A stretch of DNA of 64,000 bases from JBALVO01 sp036961445 (GTDB lineage Bacteria; Pseudomonadota; Gammaproteobacteria; Pseudomonadales; Halieaceae): contig JBALVO010000001.1 in assembly GCA_036961445.1 (NCBI GenBank), positions 98,643 to 162,642 of the forward strand. Direction: 5' to 3'. The translations under genes and the position numbers were made by a program. This document shows positions 35,928 through 46,173 of this stretch, one piece after another. The notes under the pieces were generated by a model. That model searched no databases. It saw only the letters and a program-made list of their open reading frames with translations, and had not been told where the DNA came from. How positions within the stretch are numbered: position 1 is the first letter of the stretch; the number at the start of each line of letters is the position of its first letter.

Positions 35928-38303
35928 TTAGTCCCAGGTGTAGCCGGTGCGCATGCCATAGGTGCGTGGTCGACGTGGGCCAAAGAACGCGTTGGGTTCC
36001 TTGCCGCCGAGGTTGTTGACACCATCCCAGGTAAACTCGTCTGTCATGTTCTCCACGTAGCCTTCAACGAACCAGTTGTTATCTGATTCATAGGCTATGC
36101 GCAGTGACATTTCCTCGTAAGAGTCGATCTGGGTCTCGCCCAGGTCTTCCCAGCCACGGCCACGCTCAGACTCCCAGGTCAGTTCGAAATTGCTGGTGAA
36201 AGCGCCACCGTCCACAGGGAAGTTGCCACTCAGAACAAAAGAGCCAGACCACTCGGGTGCCCAGAAGACTCTGCTGCCTTCACAGCCGTTGGGGTCTTCC
36301 AGTCCACAGGCAGCCTGAATGTCGTTGGCTTCGCTGTCCAGGTAGCCCACGGTTGCATAAGCGGTAAAGTTGTCTCCAAGGCCGGCGGTAATTGAACTCT
36401 CGACACCCCAGGACTCGATCTGGCCCACGTTCTCTATCAGGGCGGCTCCGCTATCGGTGCTAACCGTGACCTGAAAATCCGTGTAATCGTAGTAAAAGGC
36501 CGTTATGTCAAAATTAGCAGCGCCGTCAAATAGAGTGTCCTTGTAGCCGATCTCGTAGGAGTCGACTTCTTCCGGGTCCACTGAATCTGGCAGAAACCCG
36601 TCGCCTTTTTGTATATCCACGTTGCCAATGGCAGGATTGCCTTCGGCGTCATTGGTTAGTGAGAACGTGCCGAAGCCACCGGATTTAAAGCCGGCAGTAT
36701 AGCTGGCGAATAACATCGCCGTATCGGTTGGCGTCCATTTGGCGATGAAGCGCGGCGTCCAGTCATCCCAGGATTGGGTGTCCTCAATGGCCTCAGCTGT
36801 CGAGTAACCAAAAGCCCAATAGGGGCCCAGCTCACTGACGGGTGTGGGTACGTAGGTACTGAATTGCTTTTCGTCGTCGGTGTAGCGTACACCGGCTTCC
36901 AGCTGGACTGTCTCGGTGACCTGGTAGGCCAGATTCACATAGGCGCCCCAACCGGTGTAGTCGCCTTCGATACGGGCTGTTTCTTCCAGCAGGCCGTTGG
37001 CGCTGGGAGTGAATGGCGAGCTGCCATAGTAGCTATACAAATCCTCGCAGCCTGAAAAAGTCATGCCAGAGTTATAGTAATAGCCATAGTACTGGCAGAA
37101 AAAGTCCTCTTCACCGGCGAAGCGATAGTCTGTCTTTATATCTTCATCGTAATAGGAAGCTCCCGCATACCAGGACAGCGCATCCTCGGAATTTGAGGTC
37201 AGGCGTAGTTCCTGCTGGAAGTAATCGCCGCTCTGGTCCTGGCGATAGGTCTCCAGGTTGAGGGACGTACCGTCGTAGTCTTCGTTGTAATAATAGTCGT
37301 GATCTTTGTAGCCGGTGTTGGAGGTCAGGCTGGCAAAACCGAGGTCGTAGTCGATGCGCAGGCCCAGCGTTATGATGTCTGCGTTGTCATCATCGCCTCC
37401 GGAAAGATCCACATCTGCATCTGTAGAATCATTGGAGCCGAGCACATCAATGGGGCCCAGAGCAGCTTCAAGTGTTTCCCAGACTTCTCCCTCTGTTACC
37501 GGGCGGTAAACCGATCCTGACTGGTTGCGATCCTCGTATTCAGCGGTGAGGTAGACGCCCATTTTTGCTGTTTCGAATGTACCTGACCAGCGCGCGCCCC
37601 AATTGTTGTGTTCGATCAGGTCATTGCCGCCGTTGAAGTTGTCGACGAAACCATCTTCATGGGAATAGTAGCCTGACAGGCGCATGGCGAAACTGTCGCC
37701 CAGCGGGATATTGATCGCGCCCTCGGTGGCGGCGATATCCCGCTCGCCTGCTTCTGCCTGAATATAGCCGTCGGTACTGCCAATTTCCGCTTTGCGAGTG
37801 TGTACGCTGAAGGCGCCGCCGATGGAGTTACGGCCAAACAGGAAGCCCTGGGGTCCGCGCAGAACCTCGGCGCGGTCCAGATCATATAAGGTCGTTACCG
37901 CTGAACCGTTACGACCCTCGTAAAGATCGTTCTTGAAAAATGCAGCGGAGGGATCCAGGCCTATGCCGAAATCCTGGGTGCGGATGCCCCGTATGCTGAT
38001 CGCATCGATAAAGCTGTCCTGGCTGTTACCGCTCACGCCGGGCGTGTAGCTCACCAGGTCTTTTACGTCGGTGAGATTAACCTTGTTGATAAACTCGCCA
38101 GACAGGGCAGTAATAGCCAGAGGTACGTCCTGAACCGATTGCGCGCGTTTGGTGGCCGTCACGATGACTTCTTCGAGTGTCTGGGCCCAGGCGGGTGTCG
38201 TCAGGGCGGATGCAACAACGGCTGCTGATACGGCTCTGGCTATGGTTTTTTTACGGGTGACACCCGCGGTGGGTGTTAACGGAGCTTGAATAATCTTAGT
38301 CAT
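35928..38303 (-). CDS. TonB-dependent outer-membrane receptor
   Basis: 791 aa. A signal peptide (about residues 1-41, ending PAWAQ) is followed by a TonB-box-like EEVIVTATKR, the plug domain (VPLAITALSGEFINKVN to about 165, with RGPQGFLFGRNSIGGA) and a 22-strand-type barrel ending in an aromatic-rich C-terminus (TYGMRTGYTWD). The RAQSVQDVPLAITA plug start is common in receptors for hydrophobic or organic substrates in marine and sphingomonad bacteria rather than classic siderophore receptors; the ligand is unknown. AGGGAAG precedes the ATG. Confidence 0.93.
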   Translation of the reverse strand: MTKIIQAPLTPTAGVTRKKTIARAVSAAVVASALTTPAWAQTLEEVIVTATKRAQSVQDVPLAITALSGEFINKVNLTDVKDLVSYTPGVSGNSQDSFIDAISIRGIRTQDFGIGLDPSAAFFKNDLYEGRNGSAVTTLYDLDRAEVLRGPQGFLFGRNSIGGAFSVHTRKAEIGSTDGYIQAEAGERDIAATEGAINIPLGDSFAMRLSGYYSHEDGFVDNFNGGNDLIEHNNWGARWSGTFETAKMGVYLTAEYEDRNQSGSVYRPVTEGEVWETLEAALGPIDVLGSNDSTDADVDLSGGDDDNADIITLGLRIDYDLGFASLTSNTGYKDHDYYYNEDYDGTSLNLETYRQDQSGDYFQQELRLTSNSEDALSWYAGASYYDEDIKTDYRFAGEEDFFCQYYGYYYNSGMTFSGCEDLYSYYGSSPFTPSANGLLEETARIEGDYTGWGAYVNLAYQVTETVQLEAGVRYTDDEKQFSTYVPTPVSELGPYWAFGYSTAEAIEDTQSWDDWTPRFIAKWTPTDTAMLFASYTAGFKSGGFGTFSLTNDAEGNPAIGNVDIQKGDGFLPDSVDPEEVDSYEIGYKDTLFDGAANFDITAFYYDYTDFQVTVSTDSGAALIENVGQIESWGVESSITAGLGDNFTAYATVGYLDSEANDIQAACGLEDPNGCEGSRVFWAPEWSGSFVLSGNFPVDGGAFTSNFELTWESERGRGWEDLGETQIDSYEEMSLRIAYESDNNWFVEGYVENMTDEFTWDGVNNLGGKEPNAFFGPRRPRTYGMRTGYTWD

Positions 38304-38436
38304 GGCTTCCCTATAGTCGTTTTATTTGCTAATAGTTCCCCAGCTGCCTGGTGGTGGCTGCGCCGCTCTGTGCTCCATCACCACGGCGGGGGTGCTGGTC
38401 GCAGTGTAAATTAGCGAGTTAGCGAAGTCATTAACA

Positions 38437-38451
38437 TACCCCCATGGGGTA
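38437..38451. promoter_or_regulatory. Near-perfect palindrome upstream of the TonB receptor
   Basis: TACCCCCATGGGGTA, symmetric apart from one extra C, about 135 bases upstream of the receptor start. A direct repeat of TTAGCGA lies at 38411-38425. It may be a regulator site; which protein binds is unknown. Confidence 0.4.
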
Positions 38452-38477
38452 GTTCTCGGGCTGTGGCGAAAACGCGT

Positions 38478-40073
38478 CTATTTTACGGTAATACCGGCGC
38501 GCTCCAGCTCCTGCACCATTGGCTGCAGTTGCGACTCATAGCGGCGCCAGCGGCCAATAGAGCGCGTATGGGCGGGCTCGCGCACCTGTACTGCACTGGC
38601 GGTGGATACTGCGCCGGTGGACTGGTGGAAGTCCAGGCAGGCATCTTCCCAGGGTAATTCCAGGTAGGCCACTAGCGCCCTGGCATTTGGCTCCAGGTCA
38701 CGGGCGGTGTCTTCATAGCTGATATCGAACACTTGCTGCGGAAACCTGTCGCGCCAGACTTGCATTAACCTATGGTAGCGGGAGTGGTGCCGGGCCATTT
38801 CCCGCTGTTCATAGGAGTGCAGATAGGCGTCGGCAAACAATTGCTTGAAGCTGGCGAAGCAGGCGTCCATGGGGTCGCGCACCAGGTGCACGATTTTGGC
38901 ATTGGGTAGCGCCTTCAGGATAAGCGGGATCATTAGATAGTTCTGGGGCAACTTATCGACAAAGCGCGGAGTGGTGCCGCGCATTTTGCTGGTGGTTTGC
39001 AGGTACATGCCAGCCAATTTCGCGGGTTCCAACGTTCTGGCCGCGTCAAACAACTCCGCCGAGAAACGTTTAGGGTTGCGATAATTGCTCAGGCGGCGCA
39101 GCGCCAGGCTCAGTTGTTGTAGTTCGCCGGCAGAGTGCACCTGTGAGTGGCTGGTGATAATGCGCTCTATTAACGTGGTACCGGTGCGAGGTTGTCCCAG
39201 AACAAATATCGGTGAGGTATCCGGGTTGCCCGGGGGCAGGGCGTCGAACCACTCGCGGGTGTAATGTCGCTGTAGGTAATCAAACATAGCGATCTCTGCC
39301 TGTTCGTCGTACTCCACCGTCGCGCGCCGGGATGCTGCGCCAGCACTGAATGCCTCGAAGGCCTGATCCCATTGCTGCAGGTCCTCGCGCTCCTTGCCGA
39401 TAGCATACAGATAGAAGGCGCGAGTGCGTGGGTGCTGTGCGTGTCGCTGCTGCAGCGCCTGCATTTCTTGTATATGGCTGGTATCGGTTGCCCGGGTGGA
39501 GTTCGCCAGCGCCCAATGCGCTTGGGGGCTGTCTGGCTGGCGTTTAATTATCTCGGAAAAAATGGCATCGGCAGCTGTGGTTTCGCCGTGGTAGACCAGG
39601 TTATTGGCCAGATTCAGCATAAAAGGTGGGTGGTTTGGTCGCCGGGTATCCGCCCTGCCGAAGAAGGACTGGGCCGCACCGTGTTCTCCCATCAGGGACA
39701 GGGTAGTACCGATCAGGTCCAGCACGATTGGCTCATCTGGTTTAATACGCAATGTTTCGCGCAGGGCTGAATCTGCCAGATTAACCTGGCCTTCACTCAT
39801 ATACAGTTTAGCCAGATGGGCCCAGGCGGCGGCGTGGTCCTTGTCCAGCTTCACCACAGACTGAAAAGCGCTGAAAGCGGTTTTGCGGTTTTTGGCTTCC
39901 AGGGCAACCAATCCCACCAGGAAGTGCGCCGGCACCAGATCCGGCTGTATGTGCAGGGCTTGTTGGCAGTACTGGCTCGCCGCCGCAGTATTACCCCGGG
40001 AGAACTCTTCAAAGCCTGTCTTCAGCAGGGCTTGCAACTGATCTTTGCTCGCCGGTTTATTGGTGCCGCTCAT
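38478..40073 (-). CDS. TPR-sulfotransferase fusion
   Basis: 531 aa cytoplasmic protein. Residues about 15-250 are tetratricopeptide repeats (for example FEEFSRGNTAAASQYCQQAL, AAAWAHLAKLYMSEGQVNLA). A sulfotransferase domain follows, with the PAPS 5'-phosphosulfate loop FVLGQPRTGTTLIERI at about 290-305 and the 3'-phosphate region VHLVRDPMDACFASFKQLF. It would move sulfate from PAPS to an acceptor held by the TPR part; the acceptor is unknown. Starts 14 bases after the LuxR-type gene, so the two form an operon. Confidence 0.88.
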   Translation of the reverse strand: MSGTNKPASKDQLQALLKTGFEEFSRGNTAAASQYCQQALHIQPDLVPAHFLVGLVALEAKNRKTAFSAFQSVVKLDKDHAAAWAHLAKLYMSEGQVNLADSALRETLRIKPDEPIVLDLIGTTLSLMGEHGAAQSFFGRADTRRPNHPPFMLNLANNLVYHGETTAADAIFSEIIKRQPDSPQAHWALANSTRATDTSHIQEMQALQQRHAQHPRTRAFYLYAIGKEREDLQQWDQAFEAFSAGAASRRATVEYDEQAEIAMFDYLQRHYTREWFDALPPGNPDTSPIFVLGQPRTGTTLIERIITSHSQVHSAGELQQLSLALRRLSNYRNPKRFSAELFDAARTLEPAKLAGMYLQTTSKMRGTTPRFVDKLPQNYLMIPLILKALPNAKIVHLVRDPMDACFASFKQLFADAYLHSYEQREMARHHSRYHRLMQVWRDRFPQQVFDISYEDTARDLEPNARALVAYLELPWEDACLDFHQSTGAVSTASAVQVREPAHTRSIGRWRRYESQLQPMVQELERAGITVK

Positions 40074-40087
40074 GTGGAAGGTCTCTT

Positions 40088-40921
40088 TCAGGAGTTTGGT
40101 GGCTGCATATATGCCACCAGAGTGTCGCCGCCGTCGTAATTCCCGGCGCTCATCACCGAGTCCAGGAACAGGTAGAACAGCTCTGCTTGAGAGCTTACTT
40201 CGAGCTTGGCGTAGGCGTGTTTGCGGTGCAGCTTGACCGTCTCCATGGAGATCGACAGTTTCTCTGCCAGGGTTTTGGTGCTGTGGCCGTGTAATACCAG
40301 ATTGATCACCTGGGCTTCGCGATCGGTAAGCAGACTACTGCCGAATGCGTGTAGCGCCGAATGCAGCTTGGCCCGCAGGTTAACCGAGGTGGACTGCGTT
40401 GCGGAATCCGCCCAGTGCTGTTGGCACAGGGTTTTCACCGCGGGCAGAATATCTTCGAAAATAGCCAGCTCACGTTTGCTAAAGCGGGCGCGCGCTTTGG
40501 TTTTGCCCAGTGCGATATTGACGAAACCCTGCTCACCAATGGGGATGAGATAGCCGCACTCGTCCTCGTAGCCGCAATTGCGATACCAGGACTTATAGTA
40601 CTCGCCCTCGCGAAAACCGGTGGGGGAAAGGTCCCGCAAGAGAAACACCCCGAACTTTTGGTCGCTGGTGGCAGCCAGGTAAAACGGGTCGAGGAGGAAG
40701 GCACCCTTGGTAAATAGCTCCAGTGTAGAACTACCGGTCTCCTCCGGTTCCTGAAAATACTCGATGACGGGCAAATCGGTGCCGGGGTACAGCAGTATGG
40801 TCGCGTCGTTGCAGGGCACCAACGCATGCAGTAGTTGGATCAGCAGTTCCGGGAAGTCGGCGCGACCGACCGCCGGGATAAGTCCGGCAAGGTGATGGCT
40901 GTATATGGATAGCGTCGGCAT
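40088..40921 (-). CDS. LuxR-type transcriptional regulator
   Basis: 277 aa. The C-terminal LuxR/GerE helix-turn-helix is clear (LTDREAQVINLVLHGHSTKT, KLSISMETVKLHRKHAYAKL, about residues 195-255). The N-terminal 190 residues match no sensor domain I can name and lack obvious acyl-homoserine-lactone pocket motifs. It is the first gene of the pair with the sulfotransferase and probably regulates it. Confidence 0.88.
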   Translation of the reverse strand: MPTLSIYSHHLAGLIPAVGRADFPELLIQLLHALVPCNDATILLYPGTDLPVIEYFQEPEETGSSTLELFTKGAFLLDPFYLAATSDQKFGVFLLRDLSPTGFREGEYYKSWYRNCGYEDECGYLIPIGEQGFVNIALGKTKARARFSKRELAIFEDILPAVKTLCQQHWADSATQSTSVNLRAKLHSALHAFGSSLLTDREAQVINLVLHGHSTKTLAEKLSISMETVKLHRKHAYAKLEVSSQAELFYLFLDSVMSAGNYDGGDTLVAYMQPPNS

Positions 40922-40961
40922 TGAGCGAATTCACAGGTACGTTATGTTGGCGGGGCTTGTA

Positions 40962-41837
40962 TCATAACTTGAAAGCGGCCCAATCCAAAAAGGCTTGATT
41001 GGCCCTGGATATAGTGCGTCCGCGACGTTTGGCCAGCGACATGCGCACATCCACACGCGGCGACAGTGCGACGCCAACAATACCCGGCTCCTCGGCGGCC
41101 ATAACTTTCAGGCCAACCGTTGTTCCCAGCCCCTGTTTTACCATGTTGATCAGTAGTGGCAGGAAATTGGTTTGCATACGGTATTCAGGCGTTACTCCCT
41201 GCTCGGCGCAGAGCTGGTCCAGCGTGCTGCGTATAAAATAGCCGCTTTCGTAAACCACCATGGGGGCTTCATGTAAGTCCTTGATCTTGATGTTGCGTCG
41301 TTTGGCCCAGGGATGATCCGCCGCCATACACAGCACCATTTGCTGGCTGCTCAACGGCACCAGCTCCAGGTCAGTCGCAATGGCGGGGTCGCGCATGGTG
41401 GTGACGCCGATTTCTATTTCGTCTGCCAGCAGCATTTGCTCTACCCGGGTGGTCCCTGCCTGTGTCACCGATGCCTTTAGGCCGGGGTGCTCATTGAGAA
41501 AACCACTGAGTAAATCCGGCAAGAAATACGTGGCCAGCATTGAGGGGCAGGCGATGCTGAGTTCGCCCTGTAGCAAATCCTTCATGGCACGGGTGGAGCG
41601 TTTCAACTCCAGCACTTCGCCCAGGATAAATTGCGCACGCTGTAACAGGTATGCGCCCTCGGTGGTCAGTTTGGCTTGCCGGCCGCTGCGATCGAACAAG
41701 CGGGTATCGAGCTCCTCTTCCAGCTTGCGGATAGCGATGCTCACGGCTGGTTGCGCCATATGCAGGCTGACAGCTGCCTGACTGAAGTTTTGCAGCTCCG
41801 CTACCCGGGTAAAGATCTCCAGCTTGCGCAAATCCAT
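40962..41837 (-). CDS. gcdR: LysR-family regulator of glutaryl-CoA genes
   Basis: 291 aa. DNA-binding N-terminus MDLRKLEIFTRVAELQNFSQ then AQPAVSIAIRKLEEELDTRLF; the remainder is a LysR effector-binding domain. ATG at 41835-41837 has GAGGA upstream; the 69-codon extension is AT-rich control DNA, not coding. It is divergent from gcdH-gcdG, the same arrangement as gcdR-gcdHG in Pseudomonas, where GcdR activates glutarate-responsive expression. The symbol is by this synteny. Confidence 0.85.
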   Translation of the reverse strand: MDLRKLEIFTRVAELQNFSQAAVSLHMAQPAVSIAIRKLEEELDTRLFDRSGRQAKLTTEGAYLLQRAQFILGEVLELKRSTRAMKDLLQGELSIACPSMLATYFLPDLLSGFLNEHPGLKASVTQAGTTRVEQMLLADEIEIGVTTMRDPAIATDLELVPLSSQQMVLCMAADHPWAKRRNIKIKDLHEAPMVVYESGYFIRSTLDQLCAEQGVTPEYRMQTNFLPLLINMVKQGLGTTVGLKVMAAEEPGIVGVALSPRVDVRMSLAKRRGRTISRANQAFLDWAAFKL

Positions 41838-41849
41838 GGATTGGTCCTC

Positions 41850-41910
41850 AGTTTTTATGTATATAATTATTATATTAAATCTATATAAAACATATATTTT
41901 ATTAATGTGA
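41850..41910. promoter_or_regulatory. AT-rich divergent control region
   Basis: About 60 bases of almost pure A/T with repeated ATATA and TTATTA steps, unlike any other stretch of the window, between gcdR and gcdH. Likely holds both promoters and the GcdR site; several T-N11-A matches are possible, so no single operator can be picked. Confidence 0.5.
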
Positions 41911-41961
41911 ATTCTTCTGCTATTTTCGCGACATTGATTTTCACTGACACAGGGGATACCC

Positions 41962-43146
41962 ATGACAAAAGGCAAGAGCTGGCAGAAGCTGAATTGGCAG
42001 GACCCGTTCCTGTTGGAGCAGCAGCTTAACGATGAGCAGCGCATGGTGCGAGATACCGCCAGGCAGTATGCCCAGGGGAAATTGCAGCCCCGGGTACGCG
42101 AGGCCTATCGTCAGGAAGAGACCGATCCTGAAATTTTTCGCGAGATGGGGGCATTGGGATTGTTGGGCTCGACCATTGAAGGCTATGGCTGTCCGGGTGT
42201 TGATTATATTTCCTATGGTGTTATCGCCCGCGAGGTGGAGCGGGTAGATTCGGGCTACCGTTCGATGATGAGCGTGCAATCGTCACTGGTGATGTATCCC
42301 ATTTACGCTTACGGGTCAGAACCCCAGCGGGAGAAATATCTGCCCAGGCTAGCCACTGGCGAATGGATAGGCTGCTTTGGCCTGACCGAGCCGGATCACG
42401 GTTCTGATCCCGGCTCCATGGTGACCCGCGCCAAAACAGTGGATGGGGGCTACCAGATCTCGGGCACCAAAATGTGGATAAGCAACAGCCCGATAGCCGA
42501 TGTTTTTGTCGTTTGGGCGAAAACAGACGACGGTAAGATTCGTGGGTTTATCCTGGAAAAGGGTATGGCGGGACTCAGTGCCCCCAAAATCGAGGGGAAG
42601 TTGGCATTGCGAGCATCCATCACCGGCGAGATCGTCATGGATGAAGTTTATGTTTCCGAGGAGCAATTACTGCCCAATGTGCATGGACTGAAGGGGCCTT
42701 TCGGCTGTCTTAACAACGCTCGCTATGGCATTGCCTGGGGTGCCCTGGGTGCCGCAGAGGCCTGCTGGCATGCAGCCCGGGACTACGTCATGGAGCGTAC
42801 CCAGTTTGGGCGCCCCCTGGCGGCGAACCAGCTGATTCAACTCAAACTGGCTGATATGCAGACGGAAATCGGCCTGGGCTTGCAGGCTTGTCACCGCGCG
42901 GGAGAGCTGATGGATACCGGGCAGATCGCGCCAGAACTGATATCCCTGATCAAGCGCAACTCCTGTGGCAAATCGCTGGCGATCGCCAGGCAGGCCCGGG
43001 ATATGTTGGGGGGCAATGGTATTTCCGATGAATATCCGGTGATGCGCCACATGGTGAACCTGGAGGTGGTCAATACCTACGAAGGCACTCACGACATACA
43101 TGCCTTGATTCTGGGTCGCACCCAGACTGATATTCCGGCCTTCTAA
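41962..43146 (+). CDS. gcdH: Glutaryl-CoA dehydrogenase
   Basis: 394 aa FAD enzyme converting glutaryl-CoA to crotonyl-CoA in lysine and aromatic catabolism. The N-terminus WQDPFLLEQQLNDEQRMVRD, FGLTEPDHGSDPGSM (FAD/substrate region) and the arginine-bearing segment near 80-95 (VDSGYRSMMSVQSSL) are GcdH-type. The catalytic base is Glu 374 in NTYEGTHDIHALILGR, the typical GcdH position. Its TAA overlaps the ATG of the CoA-transferase gene (TAATG). Confidence 0.95.
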   Translation: MTKGKSWQKLNWQDPFLLEQQLNDEQRMVRDTARQYAQGKLQPRVREAYRQEETDPEIFREMGALGLLGSTIEGYGCPGVDYISYGVIAREVERVDSGYRSMMSVQSSLVMYPIYAYGSEPQREKYLPRLATGEWIGCFGLTEPDHGSDPGSMVTRAKTVDGGYQISGTKMWISNSPIADVFVVWAKTDDGKIRGFILEKGMAGLSAPKIEGKLALRASITGEIVMDEVYVSEEQLLPNVHGLKGPFGCLNNARYGIAWGALGAAEACWHAARDYVMERTQFGRPLAANQLIQLKLADMQTEIGLGLQACHRAGELMDTGQIAPELISLIKRNSCGKSLAIARQARDMLGGNGISDEYPVMRHMVNLEVVNTYEGTHDIHALILGRTQTDIPAF

Positions 43147-44342
43147 TGGGTGCCCTGTCACACATTAAAGTGCTGGATTTGTCGCGTGTATTAGCGGGAC
43201 CGTGGGCCAGCCAAATGCTGGCCGATTTGGGGGCGCAGGTGATAAAGGTCGAGCACCCTGTCGGGGGCGATGACACGCGGGCCTGGGGCCCTCCGTTTAT
43301 GTCCGATGACCAGGGCGAGCCAACGCAGGAATCCGCCTACTTTATGTGTACCAATCGCGGCAAGCAGTCGGTGTGCGTTGATATGAAAACAGAACAGGGG
43401 CAGGCAACCCTGCGTCAGTTGGCCGGGCAATGCGATGTGCTTATAGAGAATTTTAAAGTCGGTGGCACTGCACGTTATGGCCTGGATTATACGAGTTTGT
43501 CGCAGGACAACCCGGGCCTGGTGTACTGTTCGATTACCGGCTTCGGCCAGACCGGCCCGCTAAAAGATCGCCCTGGCTATGATTTTCTGGTGCAGGCCAT
43601 GGGTGGCCTGATGAGTGTCACTGGCCAGCCTGATGGCGTTGAGGGTGCCGGACCGCAAAAAGTGGGTGTGGCACTAACCGATATTATGACGGGCCTGTAT
43701 GCCAGTGTCGGTATTCTGGCGGCATTGTCAGAGCGAGAGCGCTCAGGATTGGGCCAGCAGGTAGATCTGGCGCTGCTGGACGTCACCGCGGCAACCCTGG
43801 CCAACCAGGCGACCAACTACCTGGTGGGGGGCGTCAACCCCACGCGCCTGGGTAATGCTCATCCGAATATCGTGCCCTACCAGAGTTTTGTTGCCAGCGA
43901 TGGGCATTTGATTGTCGCTGTAGGTAACGACGGCCAATTCCGGCGGTACGTTGAGGTGCTCGGTTGCACCGAAATGGCAGACGACCCGCGTTTTGCCCTC
44001 AATCGAGATCGGGTGCTAAACCGCGACACACTGGTGCCACTGCTACAGGCAAAAATGCTGCAGCGCCCCAAGGATGAGTGGTTGCAGTTACTGGCGGCGG
44101 CGCAGGTTCCTGCCGGTCCGATAAATACAGTTGCGGAAGTCTTTGCCGAGCCGCAATTACAGGCCCGGGACATGCAGATTCAGATGTCTCATCCCCAGAA
44201 TGCAAATCTGCAATTGGTAGGGAATCCGATCAAGTTGTCGCGCACCCCGGTGGAATATCTGCGGCCGCCGCCGGTATTAGGTCAGCATACCAACGAGGTG
44301 TTGTCGTCGCTGGAAGCCGCCAACGAATCTGCTGCGCGCTGA
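43146..44342 (+). CDS. gcdG: CaiB/BaiF CoA-transferase, glutarate-type
   Basis: 398 aa class III CoA-transferase. N-terminus LSHIKVLDLSRVLAGPWASQ, GKQSVCVDMKTEQG, and the catalytic aspartate D179 in VALTDIMTGLYA. Coupled to gcdH by a one-base overlap; in this position the enzyme is expected to move CoA from succinyl-CoA to glutarate, feeding GcdH. Assignment of glutarate is from synteny with gcdHG of Pseudomonas. Confidence 0.9.
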   Translation: MGALSHIKVLDLSRVLAGPWASQMLADLGAQVIKVEHPVGGDDTRAWGPPFMSDDQGEPTQESAYFMCTNRGKQSVCVDMKTEQGQATLRQLAGQCDVLIENFKVGGTARYGLDYTSLSQDNPGLVYCSITGFGQTGPLKDRPGYDFLVQAMGGLMSVTGQPDGVEGAGPQKVGVALTDIMTGLYASVGILAALSERERSGLGQQVDLALLDVTAATLANQATNYLVGGVNPTRLGNAHPNIVPYQSFVASDGHLIVAVGNDGQFRRYVEVLGCTEMADDPRFALNRDRVLNRDTLVPLLQAKMLQRPKDEWLQLLAAAQVPAGPINTVAEVFAEPQLQARDMQIQMSHPQNANLQLVGNPIKLSRTPVEYLRPPPVLGQHTNEVLSSLEAANESAAR

Positions 44343-44353
44343 ACGTCAGGCAT

Positions 44354-44377
44354 AAAAAAGGCCTCGTGTGAGGCCTT
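44354..44377 (-). terminator. Terminator between convergent gcdG and sulfatase genes
   Basis: AAGGCCTC/GAGGCCTT 8-base stem with GTGT loop. On the minus strand it runs into TTTTTT, 22 bases past the sulfatase stop; on the plus strand no U-run follows, so it mainly serves the sulfatase transcript. Confidence 0.8.
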
Positions 44378-44399
44378 GATTGCGACGAATGATTTGCGC

Positions 44400-46007
<1,608 letters not shown>

Positions 46008-46173
46008 TAACGGTATCCTTTTTTCTATTTTTAGCTAAGCCACATGTTGCTACGTTGTGATCGTGCAAACAGATCATGCGCCTGGGCTCCTAGCCACAAT
46101 GCCAGAGAAATATAGTGCAAGAAGTGCCAGGCGACAAATATTCCTTCAGGCCCACCTCGATTTACAGCCCGAT

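Noticed and set aside
40962..42044. N-terminal extension of the gcdR product
   Set aside because: The added residues come from the AT-rich control region and the divergent gcdH start; the LysR domain begins at the ATG at 41837.
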